64,000 bases of DNA from Dorea_A sp016295505 (lineage in GTDB: Bacteria; Bacillota; Clostridia; Lachnospirales; Lachnospiraceae), in the NCBI RefSeq assembly GCF_039832105.1, contig NZ_JBDOHS010000012.1, positions 16,947 to 80,946 of the forward strand, written 5' to 3'. Below the pieces are notes generated by a model. The model had not been told where the DNA came from, made no database searches, and worked only from the letters and a program-made list of their open reading frames with translations. Of the stretch, positions 42,289 through 50,858 are shown piece by piece. The first letter of the stretch is position 1; each line of letters starts with the position of its first letter. The translations under genes were made by a program, and so were the position numbers.

Positions 42289-44729
42289 TATCCAATAAAC
42301 GTATTTCCGCTTCCCTGAGTCATCTGATCCATCTGCTCATAAGATGCACTTCTTCTTTCTCCGCTTTCCACGTCAATATAAGATACGGTTGTATCACTGT
42401 ATCCGACCAGAATCACGGCCTGTCTGTTATCAAGCATGGCAATGATCGGTCTGTCCTGATTAATGATATACAGCAGTTCCTCTGTCGTACATCCGGTCAG
42501 ATCAAGAAATGTTCCGCCATTGATATCTTTCATAATATCTGCAGATGCTTCGTTTGCTTTCAGACGATTTTGTATCGCCTCAACAATCTCCGTTTTTCCT
42601 TCTATGGAGTATTGGATATCCCGATTGCTGCGTTCCCATATATAAGACTGATCGGACGCAACGACCACTCCACTGAAACTGTCTGCAGCTCTTATTGCCT
42701 CTCCTGCAGTTGTATAGATTCCCTGCAGTTCCCCATTTCCATATACATAATATTTTTCCGTATTCTTCGTTTGCTCAAGTACAACTCGCTTTGGCTGTTC
42801 GAACAGAATCTGTTTGGGCTTGAGTACCTTGGGTTCTTTGTCTGAGATTCCCTCATTGTAAGTAAGCCTGATCTGACGCTGTTTCAAGTCTGTAGAGTAT
42901 GTCTCAAGCACTATATTACTCTTGGTTTTCTCTTCGTTGTTCGTAATATAGTCCGGTGCGGTTTTTACATACATCGATCCGTCTTTGGATGCACGTTCAA
43001 GCGTGATCATATCTTCTCCAAACAGGGCATCCAGAATATAGATTCCGTCAGACTGATACTCTTTTATGACTTCTCCCTTCTGACTCTGAATCTCAATCTT
43101 ATACATCGGAATCGTTGTCTCCCCGCTGATCGTCGTGCCCGCATCGTCAGTTCTGGCAATTCCATAGACAAAATCAGTCCTTACAAATCCCAGCGGACGA
43201 ATTGTTTCGCCTTTTTCACAGGTCACAGAACGCTGTTTTCCGGTATCAAAATTCAGTACAATTACTTCAGACGCATTTTCCAGATCTCCATCTGCCTGGT
43301 AGGCGATTACTTTTCCGTCATCTGATATCACATACTGTTTCTCCGTCAGTCCTTCTGCCAGTATCTCTGTCTCTTCCATTTTGACATCATACTGATACAG
43401 AGTCCCTTCAGATACGAAATAAAGAACATTTCTTTCTTCATCATAATAGGTACTTCTTCCAAGCTCCCGGATTACACTTGCATATGATTCCCTGCTGGAT
43501 ATAAATGCCTTCTCTTCTACCGAGTTTTTTGCAATATCATAATAGTATACGGCAACTCCGACTTCTCCTTCATGTTCACCACGATTCATATATCCGGATA
43601 CAACAAATGCAGTATTTCCTTCTTCATCCACTTTCAGCAGACGGATCTCATGATCAGAGACCATACTTCTCGCATCCGTATTTTCCGCATCGGCAAATCC
43701 GAACACCAGCGACAACTCATCCGATTCTTTGTTGTAATTCCAAAGTTCATCTGCTTCCACAAAAGACACGATCGTTCCGTCTTTATTTACCAGATACGGG
43801 ATGTCTCTGGAGGCAATTCCAAGAAGAAGCCCTTTTTCACTGACTACAGTTTTTGTCGCATCAAAGATCTGATCCATTGTGCGGTCGTAACCCAGAAGAT
43901 ATGTCTTTTGCGCATCCTGCGCATAACGCACTTTGAAAAATTCCTTTACCTGATAAAGATCCGTTTCATTTTCCTCGCCTTTTCCGCGCACACGATATTC
44001 CAGCTGCACAGCCGCATAAGAACCATTCAGTTCCTTGATACTCCATCTTTCTCCGCCTTCTACCTGAGGCTCTAAGTCTCCCCATGTCACATGATCATAA
44101 TCTGAATAAATCGTTACATGCTGAAGTGTCGCATTGTCGGCATCCTCGTTTGGCTCAATTGCTGTACCGATTCCTGTCCCTTCTGCCTTATCAAGTGCAT
44201 TTTCATGAAAATCACTTATATAATTCAGACATTCAGAAAGATTTTTTCCGGTACCGTCCACGATTCTTGTATAAAAATAAACAGGCTGAGAATCCACTAT
44301 ATTCAGCTTAATCTCCAGAATCCGCTCCTCTTCCAGAAGACCTTCCTCTTCCAGGCTCAGAATCACACTCTTCTCCGGTTTTGTGATCTTATCATTTTTC
44401 AGTTCTTCCGCTCCATCCAGCGTATATACTCTGTAACGAATGCTGTTAATCTTATTGTCATATGCAAGAATATTGGCCTCCAGGCGCCCCTTTGTCACGG
44501 GTGTTATAACATCACGCACCGACGTGATCTCCATCTCCTCTGCATAACCGGACAGTGTATTAACCGTATATTCCCCGCATGAAAAGGTGATCTGCGGAAA
44601 TGTCGCCGCTCCCATGTCTGCCGTCATATTATCATTTCCCCGATTGGTGAAATAACTGAAGACAATCACTGCAACCACAAATACAACCACCAGGATCCCT
44701 GCGTTTTTTATATGTCTTTTTATCTCCAT
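42288..44729 (-). CDS. Membrane-anchored propeller-like protein with a degenerate C39-like domain
   Basis: Unnamed 813-residue protein. One N-terminal membrane helix (residues 9-26) is followed by a large extracytoplasmic region. Residues ~290-600 have repeating short beta-strand patterns suggesting a propeller (for instance VLYFVSEGTLYQYDVKMEE). The last ~150 residues resemble a peptidase C39-like fold (YIINQDRPIIAMLDNRQAVILVGYSD). At the position where active members have a catalytic His (H before VVxVGY) this one has Gln-Ala, and no catalytic Cys is evident, so it is probably non-enzymatic. It overlaps nothing and directly precedes nothing on its 3' side but a terminator. Its neighbour upstream is the methyltransferase, with no gap. 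Confidence 0.7.
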   Translation of the reverse strand: MEIKRHIKNAGILVVVFVVAVIVFSYFTNRGNDNMTADMGAATFPQITFSCGEYTVNTLSGYAEEMEITSVRDVITPVTKGRLEANILAYDNKINSIRYRVYTLDGAEELKNDKITKPEKSVILSLEEEGLLEEERILEIKLNIVDSQPVYFYTRIVDGTGKNLSECLNYISDFHENALDKAEGTGIGTAIEPNEDADNATLQHVTIYSDYDHVTWGDLEPQVEGGERWSIKELNGSYAAVQLEYRVRGKGEENETDLYQVKEFFKVRYAQDAQKTYLLGYDRTMDQIFDATKTVVSEKGLLLGIASRDIPYLVNKDGTIVSFVEADELWNYNKESDELSLVFGFADAENTDARSMVSDHEIRLLKVDEEGNTAFVVSGYMNRGEHEGEVGVAVYYYDIAKNSVEEKAFISSRESYASVIRELGRSTYYDEERNVLYFVSEGTLYQYDVKMEETEILAEGLTEKQYVISDDGKVIAYQADGDLENASEVIVLNFDTGKQRSVTCEKGETIRPLGFVRTDFVYGIARTDDAGTTISGETTIPMYKIEIQSQKGEVIKEYQSDGIYILDALFGEDMITLERASKDGSMYVKTAPDYITNNEEKTKSNIVLETYSTDLKQRQIRLTYNEGISDKEPKVLKPKQILFEQPKRVVLEQTKNTEKYYVYGNGELQGIYTTAGEAIRAADSFSGVVVASDQSYIWERSNRDIQYSIEGKTEIVEAIQNRLKANEASADIMKDINGGTFLDLTGCTTEELLYIINQDRPIIAMLDNRQAVILVGYSDTTVSYIDVESGERRSASYEQMDQMTQGSGNTFIG

Positions 44730-45881
44730 CTATTCTCCCTCTTTGTGATCTAACAGACGCCCAAGCGTCGGTGACACATGCAGGCACTCCTCACATCTGC
44801 GGATTGCTGCCTCATTTTCCCCCTTTTTTCCGGTTCTGACTGCCCGTATCAGTATATTCTTCGGTGTATGTTCCATGTCAATAAACTCCAGAATCTGTGT
44901 GTCATCCCCCTCTCGCTCCAGATACTGAGCCCGAAGTCCGTCTGTTACCAATGCCGCCATACGCTCCTTTAGCAGACCATACCTGAATATCGGCGCAAGT
45001 ACTTCATTTTCCATCTGCCTGTTCAATTCATGCTGGCAACAAGGCACAGATAAGATGACCTTTGCATTCCAGCCGACAGCTTTTGCAAGTGCATAATCCG
45101 TCGCCGTATCACATGCATGCAGAGTAACAACCATATCTACCGAATCAACGCCGGTATAATCTGCAATATTGCCCTCCAGAAACTTCAGCTTTTCATATCC
45201 GTACTTCTGACTCAGTTCATTGCAGTGACGGATCACATCCGTTTTCAGATCCAGCCCTATGATCCTGATATCATACTTCTTCAATTCATGCAGATAATAA
45301 TACATGGCAAATGTAAGATATGACTTTCCGCAGCCAAAGTCCAGAATCGTCAGCTCTCTCCCTTTATCAAGCTGCGGAAGAATATCCTCAATAAACTCCA
45401 GGAAACGATTGATCTGTCGAAATTTGTCAAACTTCGACTGTACTACTTTTCCTTCCTCCGTCATGACACCAAGATCCTTAAGAAACGGAACCGGAACACC
45501 TTCTTCCAGCACATACCTCTTCTTCCGATTATGGCTCATATCAATCTCTTTTCTTTCGCACTGATTCTTACGGCTTTTTATGGTTACCTTCCCTTTTTTG
45601 CTGATCAGTACCGAGAAAGAAGCTTGTTTCGTTTCCATCTGCATCTGCTTCATGTTTTCCATATATTCCATAATAAGCTCTATTGCCTCTTCCGGCCCGA
45701 CATTCTGATGGAATGCCTGATGATTCCGAAAAGATTCCAGTTGGAAAAACAGCTTATCCTTTTTCAACATCGGGCGAATCTTCACCCGTACCGTTCCCTC
45801 CTTCTGCCGTGGATTACTAAGCGTCGCAGATATAAATTCTATATTTAGATTGTCCTGTAATAAAATTCTCAATTCATTCAT
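44730..45881 (-). CDS. SAM-dependent methyltransferase (GSTCD/METTL25-like, probable RNA substrate)
   Basis: Class I methyltransferase. The SAM loop is ILDFGCGKSYLTFAM, followed by GLDLKTDVI, the segment LHACDTATDYALAKAV and SVPCCQHE, which characterise the Methyltransf_32/GSTCD group. The N-terminal ~160 residues form a separate domain. Start ATG 45881 (MNELRILLQ) is chosen because the longer frame to 45977 translates through the palindromic repeat. Product 383 residues; target not known. Confidence 0.82.
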   Translation of the reverse strand: MNELRILLQDNLNIEFISATLSNPRQKEGTVRVKIRPMLKKDKLFFQLESFRNHQAFHQNVGPEEAIELIMEYMENMKQMQMETKQASFSVLISKKGKVTIKSRKNQCERKEIDMSHNRKKRYVLEEGVPVPFLKDLGVMTEEGKVVQSKFDKFRQINRFLEFIEDILPQLDKGRELTILDFGCGKSYLTFAMYYYLHELKKYDIRIIGLDLKTDVIRHCNELSQKYGYEKLKFLEGNIADYTGVDSVDMVVTLHACDTATDYALAKAVGWNAKVILSVPCCQHELNRQMENEVLAPIFRYGLLKERMAALVTDGLRAQYLEREGDDTQILEFIDMEHTPKNILIRAVRTGKKGENEAAIRRCEECLHVSPTLGRLLDHKEGE

Positions 45882-45921
45882 AACGCTATTATTGTAATGT
45901 TTTTTAGGGATGAACGCAAGT

Positions 45922-45997
45922 AGGGACAGGGGATTTTCAATTTGGGACGGAGGATTTTTAAAAATCCTCCGTCCCAAATTGAAAATCCCCTGTCCCT
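45922..45997. repeat. Palindromic intergenic repeat, copy 2: perfect 76-bp palindrome
   Basis: Left arm 45922-45959 and right arm 45960-45997 are exact reverse complements with no spacer. The inner 32 bp equal the core of copy 1; the outer arms carry AGGGACAGGGGATTTTCAAT. It lies between the methyltransferase start and the 3' end of the sensor kinase gene (stop four bases away) and is followed on the plus side by a T run. Confidence 0.95.
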
Positions 45998-46000
45998 TTT

Positions 46001-48622
46001 TTAACTTTTCTGCAGTGGAAATGTGATGGTTACTTTAAACAAATCTCCATCCAGATACAGCTCGAAAGTTCCGCCCTGCATTTCTGTCAGTGACTGTGCA
46101 ATGGATAATCCAAGTCCACTTCCCTCTGTACTTCTGGAAACATCTCCTCTTATAAATCGTTCTGTCAATTCATCCGCCGATATATTGAGTGACTGCTCGG
46201 ATATATTTTTCAGGCTGAATACCGCATTTTCTTCTCTTATCTCAAGAGTCGCATAGACTCTTGTTCCTCGCATCGCGTATTTTGCCGCATTGTTATAAAT
46301 ATTGGATAATACTCTCCACAGTCTGCGTCCATCTGCACGAATGATGACATCTTGATCAGGCACTGATAGTACCTCCTGCAGATCTCTGGCGGTGAATTTC
46401 TCTTCAAATTCACCGCTGGTCTGCTGTATCATCTCAACCAGATTGATATTCATATATTCCAGAGTAATATTTCCGGAGCTTACTTTTGACGCTTCCACCA
46501 CGTCCTCCGTCAGTGTTTTCAGCCGCTGCGATTTTTGTTCCAATACTTCTATATATCTCTGAATCTTCGGATCTTCAAAGTTTTCCTGCTTCAGTAATTC
46601 CACATAATTGATAATAGAGGTAAGCGGCGTCTTAATATCATGAGACACATTGGTGATCAGATCCGTCTTCAGTCGTTCACTTCTGATACTCTTTTCAACC
46701 GCCATGTCAAGTCCTTCTCCGATGGAATTCACCTTCTCAGCGATCATTCTCTGTTCGCGTTCCAGACCATTCAGTGGAATCTTGTAGTCTACTTCTCCTC
46801 CGGCGATCTTATTAATTCCTGTCTTAATCCGCTGTCTTCCAATAGCCTGTTTTATCAGATAGATAAAACAGGCCACCTCTACTCCCTGAATTCCCCAGAA
46901 TATCAGAAAGTTCATCGCAAATGCAGAAGACCACTCATATATCAGATATAATGAAAATACCCAGATAAATCCACCGATAATGATAATCTTCCACACTTCG
47001 TGGATATGGTGAAAGATCTCCCGGATAAGATTCCCACACCATTTCAGTATACTGTTTTCCCACATGGTATGCGCTTTGATCCTTCTGATCAGACTCATAT
47101 AACCGATCAGGAACATCGTACATGTATATCCTGCCAGCACTCCTACTTCGATAATATACGGAATAGAATTGTATACGTAATCCGGCTGGTACATATCATA
47201 TCCCATATTACTGCCGGTCATATTCGAGAGATGCTGATTGAAGTAATTCAGATTCATGAAACATAAAACAACCGGTACGATCCAGCATCCGATCACTGTC
47301 ACTGCCGCCAGTTCTGTCTTCCAACGATCAAACCAGTTCAGATGCAGTTCTTCATCCTTTCCATTTCTTCCTGCAGCTACCGTAAGCCACACCAGAACGA
47401 TAAAGAACAATACAAGCGAAGTCGGTCCCAGAATCATTACGGCACCTGCACTTGCTCCGTATTTGCTGTACAACTGTGACTCTGTGTAAAATGGGTCCTT
47501 GATCGGATATGTCGTGTCTACTCCGACGGCATATATGAAGTTTTTCTCTTCATTTCCCGAATATTTTACTTCATCCCGCCATTCCTCAGCATCAATTCTT
47601 TTAAGATTGGTTTCAAACTCTGACAGTTCCGGCCTGATCACTGCATACTTTCCAAGACTGCGGATCTGATCCAGACTTTTTTCCAGCCGGTCATAATCCT
47701 GATAAGCTTTCCGATTCGTACATATCTGCTGCGTATCCAGATCCACATACAGATATACGAAATTGGTATCTCCTTCCTGATAAAAATTCGAAAGATCACT
47801 GTAGATACTCATCTCTTCATCTATCCGATAAATACTGTATCTAAGCATATCATACGCTTCATTCAGCCGTCCGTTCCAGAGTGGATCTTCATTGGCAACA
47901 TCCAATACGCTTCTCCCGTCCACCGTCTGATATTCCTCTTCCAGCCAATTGCCGTCATAACTCCAGCAATCAATATACGCAATCTTTCCTTCTGCATCCT
48001 GAAGCCCCTTGAACGGAGTCTCCTCCATTCCATTTGCAAAGCTTCCGTTCTGAAGTCCGTCCAATATATCTTCTTCGGAGATTCCTCCTTCGTCACTTGC
48101 AATGACAAACCGAAGTTCCCCCTCGTCAACCAGGTTTCGAAGCTCACTGTAATAATAATACTGATAAGTATTATCAGGCTTTTTACATACAATGACCGGA
48201 TCCCGTAGGATCTCTCCTGTATCATAAGAACTTTTCTCGCCATTCTGAACCCACTGATTTCCCCATTCTTCCAGATCCTGCAGGTAATATGACAGTCCAC
48301 TGATATCCTCATCCATGATCTGAGATTTTTGATAATATTCCTGAATATCAACGATTTTTTTCGGGTTATACACCCCGTCCGTTTCAAACCGGTCTTTCAT
48401 GGAGATTCCATTGATGATCTGATTACTGTTCGCCCTCAGTTGCTCATTAAAACTATTCGTATCCTCATATTTATCCGGGGTATTTCCTGTAAATATCTCA
48501 CTTCTCAATGCGGGATAGATAACAAGCCACAGCACACTGATCGTCGCCGTTATCAAAAATATATGCTCCAGAACGATCAGGATTCCCTTTACAAAAGAAG
48601 TTTTATACCATTGTCGTTTCAT
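46001..48622 (-). CDS. Large multi-span sensor histidine kinase
   Basis: Sensor of a two-component system, 873 residues. One N-terminal helix (about residues 17-37), an extracytoplasmic domain of ~340 residues, then five or six further helices (about residues 400-610). A HAMP-like linker, the phospho-acceptor NVSHDIKTPLTSI and the N and G boxes (SRSTEGSGLGLSIAQ) complete the kinase. The long outside domain has no motif that I recognise. Gene order regulator-kinase on the minus strand with a 22-base gap. Repeat copy 2 lies at its 3' end. Confidence 0.92.
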   Translation of the reverse strand: MKRQWYKTSFVKGILIVLEHIFLITATISVLWLVIYPALRSEIFTGNTPDKYEDTNSFNEQLRANSNQIINGISMKDRFETDGVYNPKKIVDIQEYYQKSQIMDEDISGLSYYLQDLEEWGNQWVQNGEKSSYDTGEILRDPVIVCKKPDNTYQYYYYSELRNLVDEGELRFVIASDEGGISEEDILDGLQNGSFANGMEETPFKGLQDAEGKIAYIDCWSYDGNWLEEEYQTVDGRSVLDVANEDPLWNGRLNEAYDMLRYSIYRIDEEMSIYSDLSNFYQEGDTNFVYLYVDLDTQQICTNRKAYQDYDRLEKSLDQIRSLGKYAVIRPELSEFETNLKRIDAEEWRDEVKYSGNEEKNFIYAVGVDTTYPIKDPFYTESQLYSKYGASAGAVMILGPTSLVLFFIVLVWLTVAAGRNGKDEELHLNWFDRWKTELAAVTVIGCWIVPVVLCFMNLNYFNQHLSNMTGSNMGYDMYQPDYVYNSIPYIIEVGVLAGYTCTMFLIGYMSLIRRIKAHTMWENSILKWCGNLIREIFHHIHEVWKIIIIGGFIWVFSLYLIYEWSSAFAMNFLIFWGIQGVEVACFIYLIKQAIGRQRIKTGINKIAGGEVDYKIPLNGLEREQRMIAEKVNSIGEGLDMAVEKSIRSERLKTDLITNVSHDIKTPLTSIINYVELLKQENFEDPKIQRYIEVLEQKSQRLKTLTEDVVEASKVSSGNITLEYMNINLVEMIQQTSGEFEEKFTARDLQEVLSVPDQDVIIRADGRRLWRVLSNIYNNAAKYAMRGTRVYATLEIREENAVFSLKNISEQSLNISADELTERFIRGDVSRSTEGSGLGLSIAQSLTEMQGGTFELYLDGDLFKVTITFPLQKS

Positions 48623-48644
48623 ACATACTCCCTTCCAAATGCTT

Positions 48645-49340
48645 CTATATCTTTTCTATCTTATATCCAACTCCCCACACTACTTTCAGATACCTTGGTT
48701 CCTTCGGATTAATCTCAATCTTCTCCCTGATATGTCTGATATGTACCGCTACCGTATTGTCTACCCCGATGGCATCCTCGTTCCAGATACTTTCGTAGAT
48801 CTGATCAATTGAAAATACCTTGCCCTGATTCTTCACCAGTAACAACAGGATATTATACTCAATCGGAGTCAGTTTTACTTTTTCTCCATCTACCGTCACT
48901 TCCTTAAGATCGTCATTGATGGAAAGTCCTCCAACAGTATACACCGCCTCATCTTTCTGATTCACAGTACTTCCAAGCTGCGTATACCTTCTTAACTGCG
49001 ACTTTACCCTGGCAACGAGTTCCAATGGGTTAAACGGCTTCGTCACATAATCATCCGCCCCGACATTCAGCCCCAGAATCTTATCGGCATCCTCCGATTT
49101 TGCTGACAGAATAATAATCGGCATATTATTTCTTTCCCGAATCTTCAAAGTCGCACGGATACCGTCCAGTCTTGGCATCATCACATCAATTACCAGAAGA
49201 TCAACCTGCTCCGTTTTCAGTACCCGAAGAGCCTCTTCACCGTCATATGCCTTCAGCACCTGATATCCTTCCTGAGTCAGATATATTTCTATTGCTTCTA
49301 CAATTTCCTTATCATCATCACATACTAAAATTGTGGACAT
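48645..49340 (-). CDS. OmpR-family response regulator
   Basis: Receiver with acidic pocket DDD (residues 8-10), phospho-Asp52 in VIDVMMPRLDG and Lys in TKPFNPLE, followed by a winged-helix DNA-binding domain (231 residues). Its sequence is similar in style to the VanR-like regulator at 22838. The ATG at 49340 has GGGAGG eight bases upstream; in-frame starts a few codons earlier are poorer. It pairs with the downstream large kinase. Confidence 0.93.
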   Translation of the reverse strand: MSTILVCDDDKEIVEAIEIYLTQEGYQVLKAYDGEEALRVLKTEQVDLLVIDVMMPRLDGIRATLKIRERNNMPIIILSAKSEDADKILGLNVGADDYVTKPFNPLELVARVKSQLRRYTQLGSTVNQKDEAVYTVGGLSINDDLKEVTVDGEKVKLTPIEYNILLLLVKNQGKVFSIDQIYESIWNEDAIGVDNTVAVHIRHIREKIEINPKEPRYLKVVWGVGYKIEKI

Positions 49341-49432
49341 TTTCATCACCTCCCTTATACTATACTAGAATAGCAGACATTTTTTAAGAGCAACTTCCTG
49401 AAATTCTTAAGATATTATGAAAAGACGACGAA

Positions 49433-49444
49433 TTCTGTCGAAAA
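49433..49444. promoter_or_regulatory. Candidate Spo0A box (0A box)
   Basis: TTCTGTCGAAAA agrees with the Spo0A consensus TTTGTCRAAAA at ten of eleven positions from the second base. It lies in the divergent gap between the response regulator gene and the Spo0A-domain gene, within ~30 bases of a TTGACA (49466-49471) on the minus strand. Confidence 0.6.
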
Positions 49445-49531
49445 ATGTTGAATAATTACGTATTATGTCAACGTTTCTTTCCTTTTGATTTTTTTATATA
49501 TAATATAAACCTGTAAAGCATTTTATTTCTT

Positions 49532-49560
49532 TTGACAGAAAAATACTGCGCACCTTTTTA
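49532..49560 (+). promoter_or_regulatory. Possible promoter of the Spo0A-domain gene
   Basis: A consensus TTGACA (49532-49537) is followed after 17 bases by a T-rich, poor -10 (TTTTTA, 49555-49560). The region 49341-49639 is AT-rich with no other gene visible. Confidence 0.4.
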
Positions 49561-49639
49561 TTATGTAAATTATATAAATTAGATAAATCAAATTTTTAAA
49601 AATTAACTAGAAAATCTTTTAGAAAGAAGTGGAAAATAT

Positions 49640-49990
49640 ATGAACGAAAAAGACATCGAACATTTGATAAGATCACTTGGAATCGGTGCAACCTATCGTG
49701 GCTATTGGTATCTGGCTTATGGAATCAGTCTCTGTTTGAAAGACGAGGATTATCTGCTCTTCGTCAGTAAATTGTTATATCCCGAAATTGCAAGATATTA
49801 CTGCACAACCAGCTGCAGTGTTGAGAGAAATATACGCACCGTCATCAAAGTCTGCTGGGAAAGGGGCAACCGGAAGCTCCTTCAGGAAATCGCCCTTCAC
49901 CCCATGCCGATCCGACCAACCTCCAGCGAGTTTTTTGATATACTGACTGCACATCTGAAACAAAACGATAATTCAAAATTAGTTGTTTAG
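49640..49990 (+). CDS. Stand-alone Spo0A C-terminal DNA-binding domain protein
   Basis: All 116 residues match the effector (sigma-A-activating, 0A-box-binding) domain of Spo0A. They show LGIGATYRGYWYLAYGI, LLYPEIARYYCTTSCSVERNIRTVIKVCWERGN and the end segment RPTSSEFFDIL, which correspond to the Spo0A helices including the recognition helix (SCSVERNIRTVI). The receiver domain is wholly absent, and there is no room for it upstream, where the sequence is AT-rich and non-coding. AGAAAGAAGTGG lies before the ATG. It could act as an unphosphorylated competitor or an independent regulator of 0A boxes; this is inferred. A 0A-like box lies ~200 bases upstream. Confidence 0.85.
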   Translation: MNEKDIEHLIRSLGIGATYRGYWYLAYGISLCLKDEDYLLFVSKLLYPEIARYYCTTSCSVERNIRTVIKVCWERGNRKLLQEIALHPMPIRPTSSEFFDILTAHLKQNDNSKLVV

Positions 49991-50084
49991 GTATTATTAT
50001 TAACTTCTTAAGTGGTTCTTAAGATTTTTTCTTTTTCTTTTATAGTTTTAACATACTTTAGACATATTTACCTTATATACTAAT

Positions 50085-50220
50085 AGACAGATAGTTGATG
50101 AACAATCAATTATCTCCCCCCTCATAAAGTAAAACGCCGGAATAGCCGGTGTACACTTTACTCTCATTCCTTTAGATAACTATAACAACAACGAAAACAC
50201 CTCCGTCGGAGGTGTTTTTG
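50085..50220 (+). ncRNA. Candidate small RNA of three hairpins ending in a terminator
   Basis: Between the Spo0A-domain gene and lrp, three stem-loops follow each other. The first is a 10-bp stem (50090-50099 with 50105-50114). The second has an outer arm TAAAGT/ACTTTA (50125-50130 with 50155-50160) and an inner CCGG/CCGG stem (50137-50140 with 50146-50149). The third is a terminator (50194-50219). A TTAACA/TTATAT promoter with 19-base spacing may start it near 50085. No coding frame of note is inside. It may instead be a long 3' end of the Spo0A-domain transcript. I could not assign a known RNA family. Confidence 0.5.
50194..50219 (+). terminator. Rho-independent terminator upstream of lrp
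   Basis: An 11-bp perfect stem (50194-50204 with 50208-50218) has a three-base loop, ending in TTTTT. It closes the Spo0A-domain or small RNA transcript. Confidence 0.92.
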
Positions 50221-50259
50221 CTGTCTGTAATTCTATAACGATTTTAATTTACGAGTCTT

Positions 50260-50288
50260 TTGACGACATGCCCATGTTATGATAGAAT
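50260..50288 (+). promoter_or_regulatory. Promoter of the Lrp-family gene
   Basis: TTGACG (50260-50265) and TAGAAT (50283-50288) are 17 bases apart, ~50 bases before the start codon. Confidence 0.7.
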
Positions 50289-50340
50289 ATAACAGGAAAA
50301 CTCATAATTATACATACCCCTCTTGAAAGGAGATTTACAT

Positions 50341-50799
50341 ATGGATTCCCTTGATTATCAGATATTAAAATATCTAAAAAATAATGCACGACAGAAAGCT
50401 TCCGAGATCAGCAAAGCAATACATCTGTCAGTATCTACCGTAATTGACCGGATTCATAAAATGGAAGATTCCGGTATTATACAGTCCTATACTGTCATAA
50501 CCGATGACGCCCGAATCGGAAACGATGTCACTGCGTTAATGGAAATATCACTGGAACATCCAAAATATAATGATGCGTTTGTGGAAAACATACAGCAGCA
50601 TCCAAATGTTATCTCTTGCTATTACCTGACCGGGGAATATGATTACATGATAAAAATCACCTGTCGCTCTTCCAAACATCTGGAAAGTATACACCGGTGG
50701 GTGAAAAATCAGCCCGGGGTCTGTGTGACACGTACACATTTTGTGCTTCGGACAGAGAAAAACACATTTTCCTCCCTGCCATATGTGGATAACGAATAA
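50341..50799 (+). CDS. Lrp/AsnC-family transcriptional regulator
   Basis: Winged-helix DNA-binding half (LDYQILKYLKNNARQKASEISK, then STVIDRIHKMEDSGII) followed by an AsnC/RAM ligand-binding domain (GEYDYMIKI). At 152 residues it is normal. The ATG at 50341 has AAAGGAGA upstream. The neighbour on the other strand is a D-amino-acid/branched-chain aminotransferase, so amino-acid-responsive control of it is plausible but the genes converge rather than diverge. Confidence 0.93.
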   Translation: MDSLDYQILKYLKNNARQKASEISKAIHLSVSTVIDRIHKMEDSGIIQSYTVITDDARIGNDVTALMEISLEHPKYNDAFVENIQQHPNVISCYYLTGEYDYMIKITCRSSKHLESIHRWVKNQPGVCVTRTHFVLRTEKNTFSSLPYVDNE

Positions 50800-50810
50800 A
50801 AAATGTGGAA

Positions 50811-50852
50811 AAAAAGGGACGGGGAATTTTTAAAAATCCTCCGTCCCTTTTT
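50811..50852. repeat. Palindromic intergenic repeat, copy 3
   Basis: The 32-bp near-palindrome (50816-50831 with 50832-50847; arms GGGACGGGGAATTTTT and AAAAATCCTCCGTCCC, two non-Watson-Crick positions) is flanked by an A run and a T run. Identical in core to copy 4. It lies between the convergent lrp and aminotransferase genes, where it can act as a shared terminator. Confidence 0.92.
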
Positions 50853-50858
50853 AACTTT

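Noticed and set aside
42192..42845. 217-codon plus-strand frame after queT
   Set aside because: Begins inside queT, crosses a strong terminator and is antisense to the 813-residue protein gene.
45882..45977. N-terminal extension of the methyltransferase through the palindrome
   Set aside because: The added 32 codons translate the intergenic repeat, and a better start follows it.
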